Assembly (NCBI GenBank): GCA_900208305.1
Contig: OAPG01000001.1
Location: 1 to 64,000 of the forward strand
DNA from: Melanopsichium pennsylvanicum
Taxonomy: Eukaryota; Basidiomycota; Ustilaginomycetes; Ustilaginales
Reading direction: 5' to 3'
DNA: 64,000 bases
In this document: one piece after another, positions 50,644 to 60,443 of the stretch
Position numbering within the stretch: the stretch's first letter is position 1
Layout of the letters: the number at the start of each line of letters is the position of its first letter
Notes under the pieces: model-generated
Told to the model about the DNA's origin: nothing
Database searches by the model: none
What the model saw: only the letters and a program-made list of their open reading frames with translations
Position numbers and translations under genes: made by a program

Positions 50644-52212
50644 TCACATCGCACCTGAATCAAGCACGGAATGGACCATGATTGGCTACTTTCCTACAGT
50701 TTGTGTTGCGAACGGAATTGCATGCGTTTAACACCGAAACTTTTTGAGACTGACAAAAGTTTGAAATGCGTCGCATGGCAATGAGGGTCCAACGTTGAGC
50801 CAAAAAAAAGTACAGAATCCATTCATTTCGGTCTAGTGGTCAGCCAGAATATTTCCGAATGGCTCAAGCTCGACTGGAACATGAACAAGCTGTAATTGGG
50901 TGGAACGGCGTTCGCATCGTGTCATGTCAACGCGAATCCAGCTTGAGCAGCGAGTAGAATTGGGGCTGACAGATGCTAAACGGCGTAATGAAAGCGAGCA
51001 ATCACCTAGACGAGAGAGACAGGGTCAAGTTGTAAACCGACAAAGCTACGCGAAGAGGTTACGAGGGTGAAGCTTTGTAATGTAAAGGGTCTCGAAAGGA
51101 GACAAAGGAGACAAGACCGATCAAGAGCTAAGCAAAGGCAGAAGCAACAAAAGAAGCGCTCGAGAATAATGCGCTCAGATTTTTGGTGCGGTGCGGACAT
51201 GCACGATTTTGCTCGAACGGGGGGAATTGCATTACGAAGTTATGTCTGCGTAACCACTTCTACAGTATGCATACCAAAATAATACAGGAGCGCCTCCCAT
51301 AGGAGCAATTGCGAAATATTGAGCTCACTACGCTCTTTGCGTCTCTCATATTCTAGTCTGCGAAACACTGTCGGAGCTTATGTTTGCAAAACCTCATTAG
51401 TTGTTCAAGTACTAGTGGCAGTAAAACACGAGGGTCAAAAAATGTAGAAGGCGGACCGTTTGGATGTCAGGCTCAAGTTTTAATCGGGATCTACATGGGG
51501 GGTTTTGGTTCATTTACAGGTTCAGCAAGCAGCATATGGTACCGATAGTGAATGCCAGCGTGACCAAGTCAAACAGTGATACTGGTGTGCTTGGCTTGCA
51601 ATCAACCTGCGCTAATTGGCCACAATTTTTTTTTTCGGTTTGCGTTTTCCGAAGAGTGTCACCAAAATGCAGGCAGCAGAGTGCGATGGTCAAATTTGCG
51701 CCGTCGTATCCGGAAGAAAAAATAAAAAATAAAATAAAAATGCTACTTTTCTCATTTTGGATCGCGACCCCCGTTCTGCAGGTTTGTGCTGCTCAAGATT
51801 TCTTTGCTCTCAACAAGTCATCTGACCAGTGTATGTGCGTCAAGAGTATTTTTATGTTTGCCGTGACATCCAGCCTGTGAACCCCGTCCGTGCGTGATTC
51901 GAACTGGTCTCCTGCCAGCGACCCAAATGAACGTCTGTCTCTCCGCCCCCGCACTTTCGCTCGCAGCCACTGTCAACTGCATTTTGCCCTTGTGGAGACC
52001 AGAACCTACGACACACACATTAGCTGTGACTATGTATAAGTAGGACAAAGTTCATTTTCCTACCTTATCACCTTTTCTCCCCAAGTCGTCCGCCATTCCG
52101 TCCGCCCGCTGCAAGTCACACCCGGTCGTGAAACTAGACACAACTAATCGCTCTGGCATCAACGCATCCTACCCCAAAAAAACTTGCCTCACCTTTTCCG
52201 GCTCTTGCAACC
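50644..52212. other. 1.6-kb intergenic region, no supported gene
   Basis: Holds the 3' end of the PAQR gene and the P450 promoter. A purine-rich block lies at 51090-51170 and T/A tracts near 51628 and 51715-51740. A GTTCGAATC on the minus strand near 51896 does not fold into a tRNA. Confidence 0.5.
52035..52040 (+). promoter_or_regulatory. TATA-like box of the P450 gene
   Basis: TATAAG lies about 173 bp before the ATG, followed by a C/T-rich leader. Confidence 0.35.
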
Positions 52213-53921
52213 ATGGTCGAGACGGACCTCGTCCCGCGCGTTGGAGCAGCGCTTCAATGGGCGATTGAGTCACCCTCTCACATTGCCCTTACAATCCTCG
52301 GCGCTGTGATTCTATTCCACCTTGCTCCTTTCATCGCCAACACCGCTGTCATCAAATATCCCGGACCTTTGCTGGCCAAATTCACCGACTTCTGGTTGCT
52401 ACGAACTGCAATGGTTGGACACCGTTTCGAACTTGTTCACGAGCAACACAAGAAGCATGGTAAGTCATGTCTCCCATTCTTTTACATCATATCTGCCATC
52501 TTGCTTTTGAGCATTTGCTGACCATGAACCTTGGTTTTCACTCTACTTGCCCTTTTTATACAGGCAAATTCGTCAGGATCGCTCCTAATCACATTTCGAT
52601 CGCCGATCACGAAGCTCTGCAACCCATCTATGGTCACGGAACCGGCACGCTTAAACCTGCATACTACGACGCATTTGTCCCTCCCCGCCCCTTCCCCCGT
52701 GGTCTCTTCAATACGCGTGATCGCGCAGAGCACACGCGCAAGCGAAAGATTGTATCGCACTCCTTTGCACCCAAAACCATCGTTGCTTTCGAACCGTTCA
52801 TCCGTCGCGAGGTCCAAATGCTTCTGGAACGCTGGGATGAGTTCTGCGAAAAGGCTGCCAAGAAGAACGAGGCAGGTCCCCGCGGCATCAAAGGCCGTGC
52901 TTGGCTGGATTCGCTTACGTGGTTGAACTACTTTGCTTTTGACACCATCGGTGACTTGGCGTTTGGAAGCACGTTTGGCATGTTGGAAAAGGGTGTGGAC
53001 GAGGCCAAAGTGGAGTACGAAGATGAAAAGGGTAACAAAAAGGTTGACTACTGCTCTGCGATCCAGATCATTAACGAACGAGGAGAATTTAGTGGAACCA
53101 TGGGGTTGGCTCCTCTTTGGATTCGACCTTATTTGCTCAAACTTTCGTGGTTCTCCAGCAGACTCACCTCGGTCAAAAAGCTCTCTGGTATCGCACTTGC
53201 TAGGGTCAACGATCGTCTTGAAAACGGCTCGGAACGAGAAGATCTGCTGGCCAAGCTGCAGAATGCCAAGGACGATAAGGGTGAACCCATGGGCAAGATG
53301 GAACTTACCGCCGAAGCTTTGACCCAACTCATCGCTGGATCTGATACCACTTCCAACACGGCTTGCGCTATCGTTTACCACCTTGCCACCCACCCTGACA
53401 AAATGCGAAAGCTGCAGGCTGAACTGGACCGCGAGCTAGAACATTCAGAAGAAGTACCGCTGGCATCCGACGTTCAAGAGCTTCCTTATCTCCAAGCTGT
53501 GCTTTCTGAATCGCTCCGATACCACTCTACGTCTGCTATCGGTCTTCCTCGTGTCATTCCTCAAGGTGGAGCTACGGTTTGCGGAGAGCACTTCCCCGCG
53601 GGCACCATTCTTTCTGTTCCGGCTTATACGATTCACAGGACCAAGAGCGTGTTTGGTGAAGATGCGGAAGAATACAATCCCGACAGGTGGTTGGCTCCCA
53701 ACGCCAAGAGGAACTTTGAAAAGTCCTTTATTCCGTTTTCGGTCGGTCCCAGGGCTTGTGTGGGTAGGAACGTGGCCATGATGGAGTTGAGCATTTTGAT
53801 TGCAGCTATTTTCAAGAGGTACGAAATTGTGCTGGCAGAACCGAACAAGGAGTTGGAAACGTTCGAAGGATTCTTGCGCAAGCCTGTGTATTTGGAGGTC
53901 GGCTTGAAGCGTCGTGATTAG
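52213..53921 (+). CDS. Cytochrome P450, CYP53-like benzoate 4-monooxygenase
   Basis: There are two exons, 52213-52459 and 52564-53921, with a 104-bp intron (GTAAGT...TACAG). They encode 534 residues. An N-terminal membrane anchor (IALTILGAVILFHLAPFIA) precedes a YPGPLLAK proline hinge. The I-helix reads LIAGSDTTSN, the ExxR is ESLR, and the haem loop is FSVGPRACVGRN with the Cys ligand. The stretches YFAFDTIGDLAFG and GLPRVIPQGGATVCG, with IHRTKSVFGEDAEEYNPDRW, match the fungal CYP53 family from memory. CYP53 enzymes para-hydroxylate benzoate at the ER, opening the route to protocatechuate and detoxifying plant-derived benzoates. Subfamily and substrate need confirmation, but the P450 call is certain. 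Confidence 0.92.
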
Positions 53922-55961
53922 GTCAGGCAGGCTAACGATAAAGGAGTTTCATCCATATCCCCTTCCCCCCAACCCATGCCCCCACATATGCCTAATTATG
54001 TCTATCCGTGGCGATAAGAAGAGAAGGGTCCCCTTCACTTTTGACAAAAAGACAAGCACAACACATATTGACCTCTCACAATTGAAGTAAATAACCTATT
54101 TCTTATTCGAGTCGATTTCATCCTTTTTCTACCTCCCGAGAGCCCCGTGGTGGATGTTGTTCCACTCGATTCAGGGTTGCTGTGTGATATGAGAAACGAT
54201 AAGAGTGACAGCGCCCGATTACCATATCCATGAGTGTGAGATGGACACCACTTTGCAATCATGATGAATCACTGACCACATCTTGCTCGACCACATTGCT
54301 CAAGATCTCAACTTTTACCACTCACTGGCACTGGCATCTCGTCGCGGTCAATCGACTGACAAAATGATTGTGTAAGTGCTGAGTTGTTGATTAACATTAG
54401 CCAACTGAATTGAACAATTGAAGCTGTATTGGTCAGACAAGCCACATGTAGTTGAACAACATGGTGGAGCAAAGCTTATTCTTCAACGTGATTGCAAAAT
54501 GGTATAAGTTGGTAAGACGTTGCCCTTGCAACGCCTTCTGAAAGTTTGGGCATACCGCCTTGATCGGGTGCTTTGCGAGAATTCCGTTATATGTTTTGAC
54601 TATCGGTGGAAAGATGGCCGAAAATTGACCTAGAACTGGAACAAATTTGATGTTAACTGTTAGCAGACTGAACATAATTGCGCAAAATTAAGCAGAGTGA
54701 CGGGCACGTTAGTGGGTAAGAGAGGCCAAGAGAACGTGGACAAGCCGACGAGGTCAAAGGCGTGGAAAAGCATTATTTGTCTAAGGCTCCCAGCCAAGCT
54801 AGAGCAAAATTGTGTGCAGAGCCAAAAGTTGTGCTAGGTCGGCTGGAAATTCCACCCTTGCGCATAAATTGAGGCTGGGCGGGGCGAGATGCGAGTTGGG
54901 CTCAAGTTCTCACTCTCCCTGGGAAGTTTCGAAGGAAATTATTAATCATTTGCGCATTGTGCCTTGCTGCCAGGCGGATGAGATACTGTTAAACTGTTCG
55001 GTGACTTGTGGCGTGGATTTGGCTGGGATCTGGAGAAACCTCACTCCAAGTATGGTGAATGCAAGTGCTGCAAGAGGGGTCCAATACGTCACTTTGTGCA
55101 GAACATCTGTCACGCTCATAAGATTTGCCACAGTGCCTCTAGGAGTCATAGACAAGAATCACACAAAACGAATAACTGCAAAAGTATCAATCCGGTCGGT
55201 CGTTCCTCCGAGAGCCTAAATGGATGCCTCACAGCCACTAGACCATAGCTCCTACAACCGCGAGCTGCAAGTCTAGCTGGCCGGGAAGAAGATCAAAACT
55301 TTGATTCACTTTTCGTAGACGGAAAGAGTAGCAAACATGATGGTGTGAATCCCTTTGACCCTTAGGGTAAACGTGAGGTCAATGATCGGGCTCCCAAAAA
55401 GGTGCAGAGCTAGCACGGCCTGCTGTGTTGGTCGTAGTGCTCACGAGAGACAGTTGACGTGCAATCTCTCTCTCTGATGGGAAAGTTTTCAGGGAGAAAG
55501 AGCTGGCGAGCACCGGCGGGAACGACAAAATAATATAGCTTTGTGAGGTGGAAAAGAACCCACAAAAACGCGATAAATAAAATTGAAAAAGTTGTCGCAA
55601 TGTGCTGTGCTGAGCGGTCCCTTTAATTGTGGTGAGCACGTTCCGTGGCCAACCTGTCACGTTCCCTTCTAAGCGATCAACAGCTTGTACCTCAACTTTG
55701 CTTTGCCTGCTATCCATCAGACCACCTGTCATTCCTTCCCTATCTATCTCCATTTCTCTCTTTTCCTGGCTTTATTTTACTTGAGACTCTCCGGATCGAT
55801 TGACGTCGAGTTACGTGGTCTCAACACACTTCTGGTGGTAAGATTTCTTTGCTTTGTGCTCCCAATCGCCGCCTTCCCATCCTCACATGCTAGGTCCAAC
55901 CAACAAAGCGTCTCGACCGCCTCTCTCTATAGACTTGCACTTTCCCTAACTTCCCGACCTA

Positions 55962-55993
<32 letters not shown>

Positions 55994-56159
55994 CCACAAC
56001 TTCATTGCTGGCTTTGTCTTGTGACCTTGTTTGGCTTCGCAAGACACCCTCTCACTAGCCAAACTGGTACTAATCATCTCCACCGTCTTCTTTCTCTACC
56101 GCTGCCACCATCATTTCTCCCTCCTCGCTCCCATACTCGCTACATCACCTATTCCAAAT
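53922..56159. other. 2.2-kb intergenic region, no supported gene
   Basis: No frame with protein-like character is found. A CAG9 tract lies near the right end. Just upstream of the chosen phosphodiesterase ATG the frame is open with a hydrophobic segment (LVLIISTVFFLY), so an additional 5' exon is conceivable. Confidence 0.5.
55965..55992. repeat. CAG9 microsatellite
   Basis: Nine CAG units plus one base, in the presumed leader of the phosphodiesterase gene. Confidence 0.9.
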
Positions 56160-57227
56160 ATGCGTCCCATCACCAGAAGTGCAAAGATGAACATCTCACC
56201 ACTCATGCCCGAGTGCTGGGGTCACCGAGGTGCCTCGGCCACCTTTCCCGAAAACACCATCGCCTCGTTCGAAAAGGCGATTCTTGATGGCAGCGAAGGG
56301 CTCGAAACCGACGTACACATCACCACGGATGACGTCATTGTCATGTTTCACGATCCAACCCTCGAACGTACCACCAACGGCAAAGGTCTCATCTACCAAC
56401 GTCCCTATTTTGGCCCCGACGGCATCGAACACCTTCGCACGCTCAAACAGCCCGCTCAGCAGATCCCCACTTTTGACCAAGTATGCGATCTGTTGATGAG
56501 GCCCGACTGCAAGCACGTCAAGCTCAACCTGGACATTAAGCCGGACAATGACCCCGAGAGACTCTTTCCCCTCATGCGAAAGGTCATTGAGAGCTACCCT
56601 GATTTCGAAACCGACCTTGCACCTAGACTCATCCTCGGCCTCTGGCATCCCAAGTTCCTCGAGAGCGCTTTGATCAACGTGCCCTCCATGAAGCGTATCC
56701 ACATTGGAGCCAGCCCTCGTGCGGCAAGAAAGTACTTTTGGAAAGACTGCACAGGCTTTTCAATGTACTTTGCCAGCCTGGTCGGTGCAGATGGTCAGGC
56801 GTTCATCTCTGACGCGCGGAAGGCTGGCAAGGACATTTACGTCTGGACGGTGAATCGCAAGGATGAAATGATCGAAGCTACTCGATGGGGTGTCAAAGCA
56901 GTGCTAACCGACAAGACGGCGCTGTTCCAGGATCTCAGGAAGGATATGACACAAGATTTTGCGAGTACAAGACAGGGAGAGGTGGGCATGTTTTTCCGAT
57001 GGGCTACATGGAGGTACTATGCGCTGCCGCAGTTTGTCTTGCAGAGTGTGTGGCTGGCCAACATCGAGAAACGGGCTGGATCGCCGTTCCGAGAGGTCGA
57101 TGCTGGTGCAACCCCTGTCGTGGTGGCGACAGCGACGACGACCATGGGTTCGAATAACATTTCGGAAAAGACAGGCCTTTCGGCAACGGCACCACCTGCT
57201 AGCATTGCAGTCAATGCTGCTGCATGA
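56160..57227 (+). CDS. Glycerophosphodiester phosphodiesterase (GDPD, Pgc1-like)
   Basis: This has 355 residues from MRPITRSAKMNIS, the first ATG in frame. The GDPD TIM barrel opens with CWGHRGASATFPENTIASF, whose HRGA and ENT residues are catalytic and metal-binding, then ETDVHITTDDVIVMFHD with the second His. KLNLDIKPDN and YVWTVNRKDEM complete the barrel. Yeast Pgc1, the closest type I know, is a phosphatidylglycerol-specific phospholipase C; others cleave glycerophosphocholine or glycerophosphoinositol. A late hydrophobic stretch (YYALPQFVLQSVWLA) may touch membrane, and the Ala/Thr-rich tail is unusual. The frame is open upstream with a hydrophobic helix but no ATG, so the N-terminus is uncertain. 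Confidence 0.9.
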   Translation: MRPITRSAKMNISPLMPECWGHRGASATFPENTIASFEKAILDGSEGLETDVHITTDDVIVMFHDPTLERTTNGKGLIYQRPYFGPDGIEHLRTLKQPAQQIPTFDQVCDLLMRPDCKHVKLNLDIKPDNDPERLFPLMRKVIESYPDFETDLAPRLILGLWHPKFLESALINVPSMKRIHIGASPRAARKYFWKDCTGFSMYFASLVGADGQAFISDARKAGKDIYVWTVNRKDEMIEATRWGVKAVLTDKTALFQDLRKDMTQDFASTRQGEVGMFFRWATWRYYALPQFVLQSVWLANIEKRAGSPFREVDAGATPVVVATATTTMGSNNISEKTGLSATAPPASIAVNAAA

Positions 57228-57885
57228 TCCCCACTTTTCTCCTTCTGCCCTTGTGGCCTCTCCGTTTTGATCTGCGTTAGATTCAAGGAGAGTTTCTCTC
57301 GAAGTGCTCGACCGAGACTCTCGTTTTCTTTGAATTTGCATCCTTTTCGCAAGCAACGCACATACAGTATATCAAACAATGGACACTTTGGTCCCTTTTC
57401 ATCACTACACGGCCTTCTGCATTCATCTCCTTTGCAACCGATGTCATCGTCTTCTGTCCCCCTTTTAGAATGTTTTGCATAAATCGTGGTTTCCCCATCC
57501 AACTTTTCTCGGATGGGCCCCACCTTGACTCTGTACAAGCTTTTGATCTTTTGTTTCCACACATCATTACTTTTGGTCTCGCTTTAATCAACTACACATT
57601 GATTCGCTTTAACTTGATGAGAGAAAGAGCATGTTTGACATGTTGATCCTCTGTCTACTTTCGGGCGTCGAAGATCAAGGTTTGCACAGCATTCTTCGAG
57701 GGCGGACGCTATGTCTGACTGGCTCTGTCGAGTGGGAATCTCACGGCACGTCATCAGAGTAGAAGTGAATGTGATTGGGGGGAAGGGGGGGTTTGTTATG
57801 ATTCGATTGGGTTGCTGTCGTGTGTATTGCAACGAATTTTATCTACGAATTTTGACTTTGTCCCCTGTACAACATTGGAGGCTAG
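57228..57885. other. Intergenic between convergent genes
   Basis: 658 bp of T-rich 3'-flank sequence. No gene is seen. Confidence 0.5.
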
Positions 57886-59589
57886 TTACTCTGGCGTAGA
57901 CTCACTTGCTGCCTTACTTACCGTCTCTGCATACTGTCTACTACCCATTTCTGTTAATCTGGAAATGACTCTTGCAAAAGCAAACAATTCTTCATCACCC
58001 GTAAAAATCGAACTACCACCAATATCATCCATGGTCAAACCTAAATCGTCCATCAAACTACGCATCTGATCCGCAGTAGATTTGATTTCATTTTTTCCTG
58101 CATCACCACTAAAAATCTGCAAAATTGGAACCTGACTACTTGCCAACAACTTTGTCTTACTCTCATAAGCCGCATCAATAAAAGTGATGAAACGTCTTGC
58201 CAAATCGCGTTGATTGAGACCCATCTTGGGTACATTATCAATAAAAATGGTGGTGAAATGGTTGCAAATCTCGATATAATCAGCTGCACTACTTGGTCTT
58301 CCACACAATTCATCAAACGTGAATCGTGCCACTTTCTGAGTCGATTTAGGTACCAACAACGTCCTACCCCAAATCTTTAATGCTCTATTCTCCACCACAA
58401 CACAATCATTCAACCCCCCGCTCGTCGTCGTTGTCGATGCTCTTGTCAATGCATCAAACAACTTATCAAACTCCCTCGTGTTCGCATCATCAATCGGAGA
58501 AAAGTAAACTTTCGAAAGTGCCCTTGGAAGTTTTCGATAATCGGTACCACTATTGAGATCGGTCACCTGAAATTGCGATTTGAGAAGATCGATGCAAGGT
58601 AAGAAACTCTGTCTTTGAATTCCATTTTTATAAAGTTGATCAGGATGACGATTCGAAGTCATGACCATGACCACTCCATACGAAAGCATTCGCTCCAAAA
58701 GTCCACGAAGAATCATAGCATCTGCAATATCGGTCACCTGAAACTCGTCAAAGCACAACACCGTATGATTCCTAGCCATCTCCCTTGCTACCGCTTCAAT
58801 CGCATCGCTCTCCTCCCCGTCACTTGCACTCGAAGATAAAGATGAGGACGAAGAAGAGGAGGAGGAGGAGGAGGAGGAGGAGGAGAAGGAGAAGGAGGAA
58901 GGGGAAAAATTGGAATTGGACATCATCATTACGATGCCCGAAGGTTTATGTGTCTTACTCTTGTAATAGTGCGCACGCTTATGCGCTTCGATCATGAATT
59001 GGTGAAAGTGGATCCTTCTTTTCGCCGTAATGTTTACCGGCAAGGTATCGTAAAATAGATCCATCAGCATGGATTTTCCTGTGCCCACGTCGCCATAGAG
59101 ATAGAGCCCCTTTGGGATGTCTTCGGAAATGGCCTTGATCCCGTGAGCGTTGGATTTCCTGCCAAAAGATAGGAAAGAAAAGAAGCCTTTGGACGCTTCA
59201 AGGTGCTCTTCTGGATCGGGCACTTTGGGCTGTTGGTAAGATATAAGCCGATCGTGTAGCGATTGTAGTACAGAGATTATGTTGCGTTGGTGCTCGTCAT
59301 CGCGGAGAATGCCAGAGGATACCAGTTGATTGTAGCGCTCGATTGGGGTGGATGCTTTGAGACTGGTGCTCTTTGCTGCCGAATTGGATCGTGTAGAGCT
59401 TGAAATGTGGCGACGTTGTGATGATAACGCCAAATTTTGAGACGGAAATGAAGAGGAGAGAGGAGATTGCATGTGCACGCCTCTGGCGAGGCAAGATGCG
59501 ACAAGAGCGATTCGCCGACCACCAACTTGGCGTGCTGGTTGCACAAAGTAATGCAGCCGCGTCTTGAGCGTTTGAGGTAGTGCACTCAT
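57886..59589 (-). CDS. AFG1: Afg1-family mitochondrial ATPase
   Basis: This is a 567-residue intronless gene from MSALPQTLKTRLHYF; 14 open codons upstream lack an ATG. A mitochondrial presequence rich in Arg/Ser covers the first ~70 residues. The family ATPase core follows with KGLYLYGDVGTGKSMLMD (Walker A) near 170, LCFDEFQVTDIADAMIL (Walker B and sensor) near 275, and VMTSNRHPDQLYKNG. Afg1/LACE1 assists degradation of cytochrome c oxidase subunits at the inner membrane. Between the two Walker motifs the protein carries an unusual run of about 15 Ser from a GGA/GAA repeat on the plus strand. Such a run next to the nucleotide-binding core is unexpected but probably lies in a surface loop. Confidence 0.94.
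   Translation of the reverse strand: MSALPQTLKTRLHYFVQPARQVGGRRIALVASCLARGVHMQSPLSSSFPSQNLALSSQRRHISSSTRSNSAAKSTSLKASTPIERYNQLVSSGILRDDEHQRNIISVLQSLHDRLISYQQPKVPDPEEHLEASKGFFSFLSFGRKSNAHGIKAISEDIPKGLYLYGDVGTGKSMLMDLFYDTLPVNITAKRRIHFHQFMIEAHKRAHYYKSKTHKPSGIVMMMSNSNFSPSSFSFSSSSSSSSSSSSSSSLSSSASDGEESDAIEAVAREMARNHTVLCFDEFQVTDIADAMILRGLLERMLSYGVVMVMTSNRHPDQLYKNGIQRQSFLPCIDLLKSQFQVTDLNSGTDYRKLPRALSKVYFSPIDDANTREFDKLFDALTRASTTTTSGGLNDCVVVENRALKIWGRTLLVPKSTQKVARFTFDELCGRPSSAADYIEICNHFTTIFIDNVPKMGLNQRDLARRFITFIDAAYESKTKLLASSQVPILQIFSGDAGKNEIKSTADQMRSLMDDLGLTMDDIGGSSIFTGDEELFAFARVISRLTEMGSRQYAETVSKAASESTPE
58851..58900. repeat. GAGGAG-type microsatellite inside the AFG1 gene
   Basis: GGA/GAA triplets encode the poly-Ser run on the minus strand. 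Being a pure triplet array it can change length without breaking the frame. Confidence 0.85.
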
Positions 59590-60443
59590 TGTGTCCCGAC
59601 AGAGTGATGAAAGGTGATGTATGTTTGCCAATGAGGGAGATGAAGCGCTAGATGTGCAGGTGAGTTAGGATGATGATGATAATGATGATGATGATGATGG
59701 TGGTGATGATTATGAAAGGTGATTGATGATCAACACATGGTGACTTCTGTACTTTACAATACTGTATCCGTTCGCATTCTTCTGACTCTTCCGACGCGCC
59801 GGTACCATCTCACACCATTCATTTGATTCTGGTAAATCAGCACCGAAGATCCTGACCCGATAGAATGCCGATTGTCAAATCTTTTTCTATTAGAAACTCA
59901 AGCATCGGCGATTTGGCTTGTCTATCGTGCCTGAAGCACGCTATATGCGAGATCGCCCATTTTTTATTTTTATTTTTTTTATTGGTTTGCACTCGAATTT
60001 GCAAAGTCGAAGACTCAGTCCAATACAGCACAGCGCAATTCGAGTTCGGTCGCCAAGACTATTAAAGTTTAATTTAGGGGGCACAGAGTGAGAGTGCAGT
60101 CTGAAATCTCCGCTCGCAACATTCTAAATTTGACTTTTGAGGGATCGACGACACGCTGCTGCTGCTTACTGATGCTGCTCGTGCTCATTGATTCACGCTA
60201 CAGTTTACTGTCGTACAATATCATGATCTGAGAAAGTATCCTTTCTCTCTCGTTTCCATGTACCTCATTCCCACCACACCTCAATCTCTCACATGTGACG
60301 CATTGTATCAATATTGCTTTGCATCCAAATGGACAACTCTGACTCACATCACCTTCACTTGTTCATTCCATCATTACTGACGCAAAAATAACACCCACTC
60401 CAAGGCGCATGCAAGCCTACACGTTCAACCACAACTTGACACG
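59590..60443. other. Divergent intergenic region
   Basis: Lies between the Afg1 and UPF0658 starts. It holds a GAT microsatellite (59669-59710) and T/A tracts near 59960-59980. No gene is seen. Confidence 0.5.
59669..59710. repeat. GAT/GGT triplet microsatellite
   Basis: Mostly ATG/GAT triplets with a few interruptions, about 80 bp upstream of the AFG1 start. Confidence 0.8.

Noticed and set aside
50825..50875. GGTCTAGTGGTCA resembling a tRNA A box
   Set aside because: The nearest B-box-like sequence is only about 31 bases away and no stem structure fits.
51880..51975. GTTCGAATC on the minus strand resembling a tRNA B box
   Set aside because: The T stem pairs at only two of five positions and no matching acceptor strand exists.
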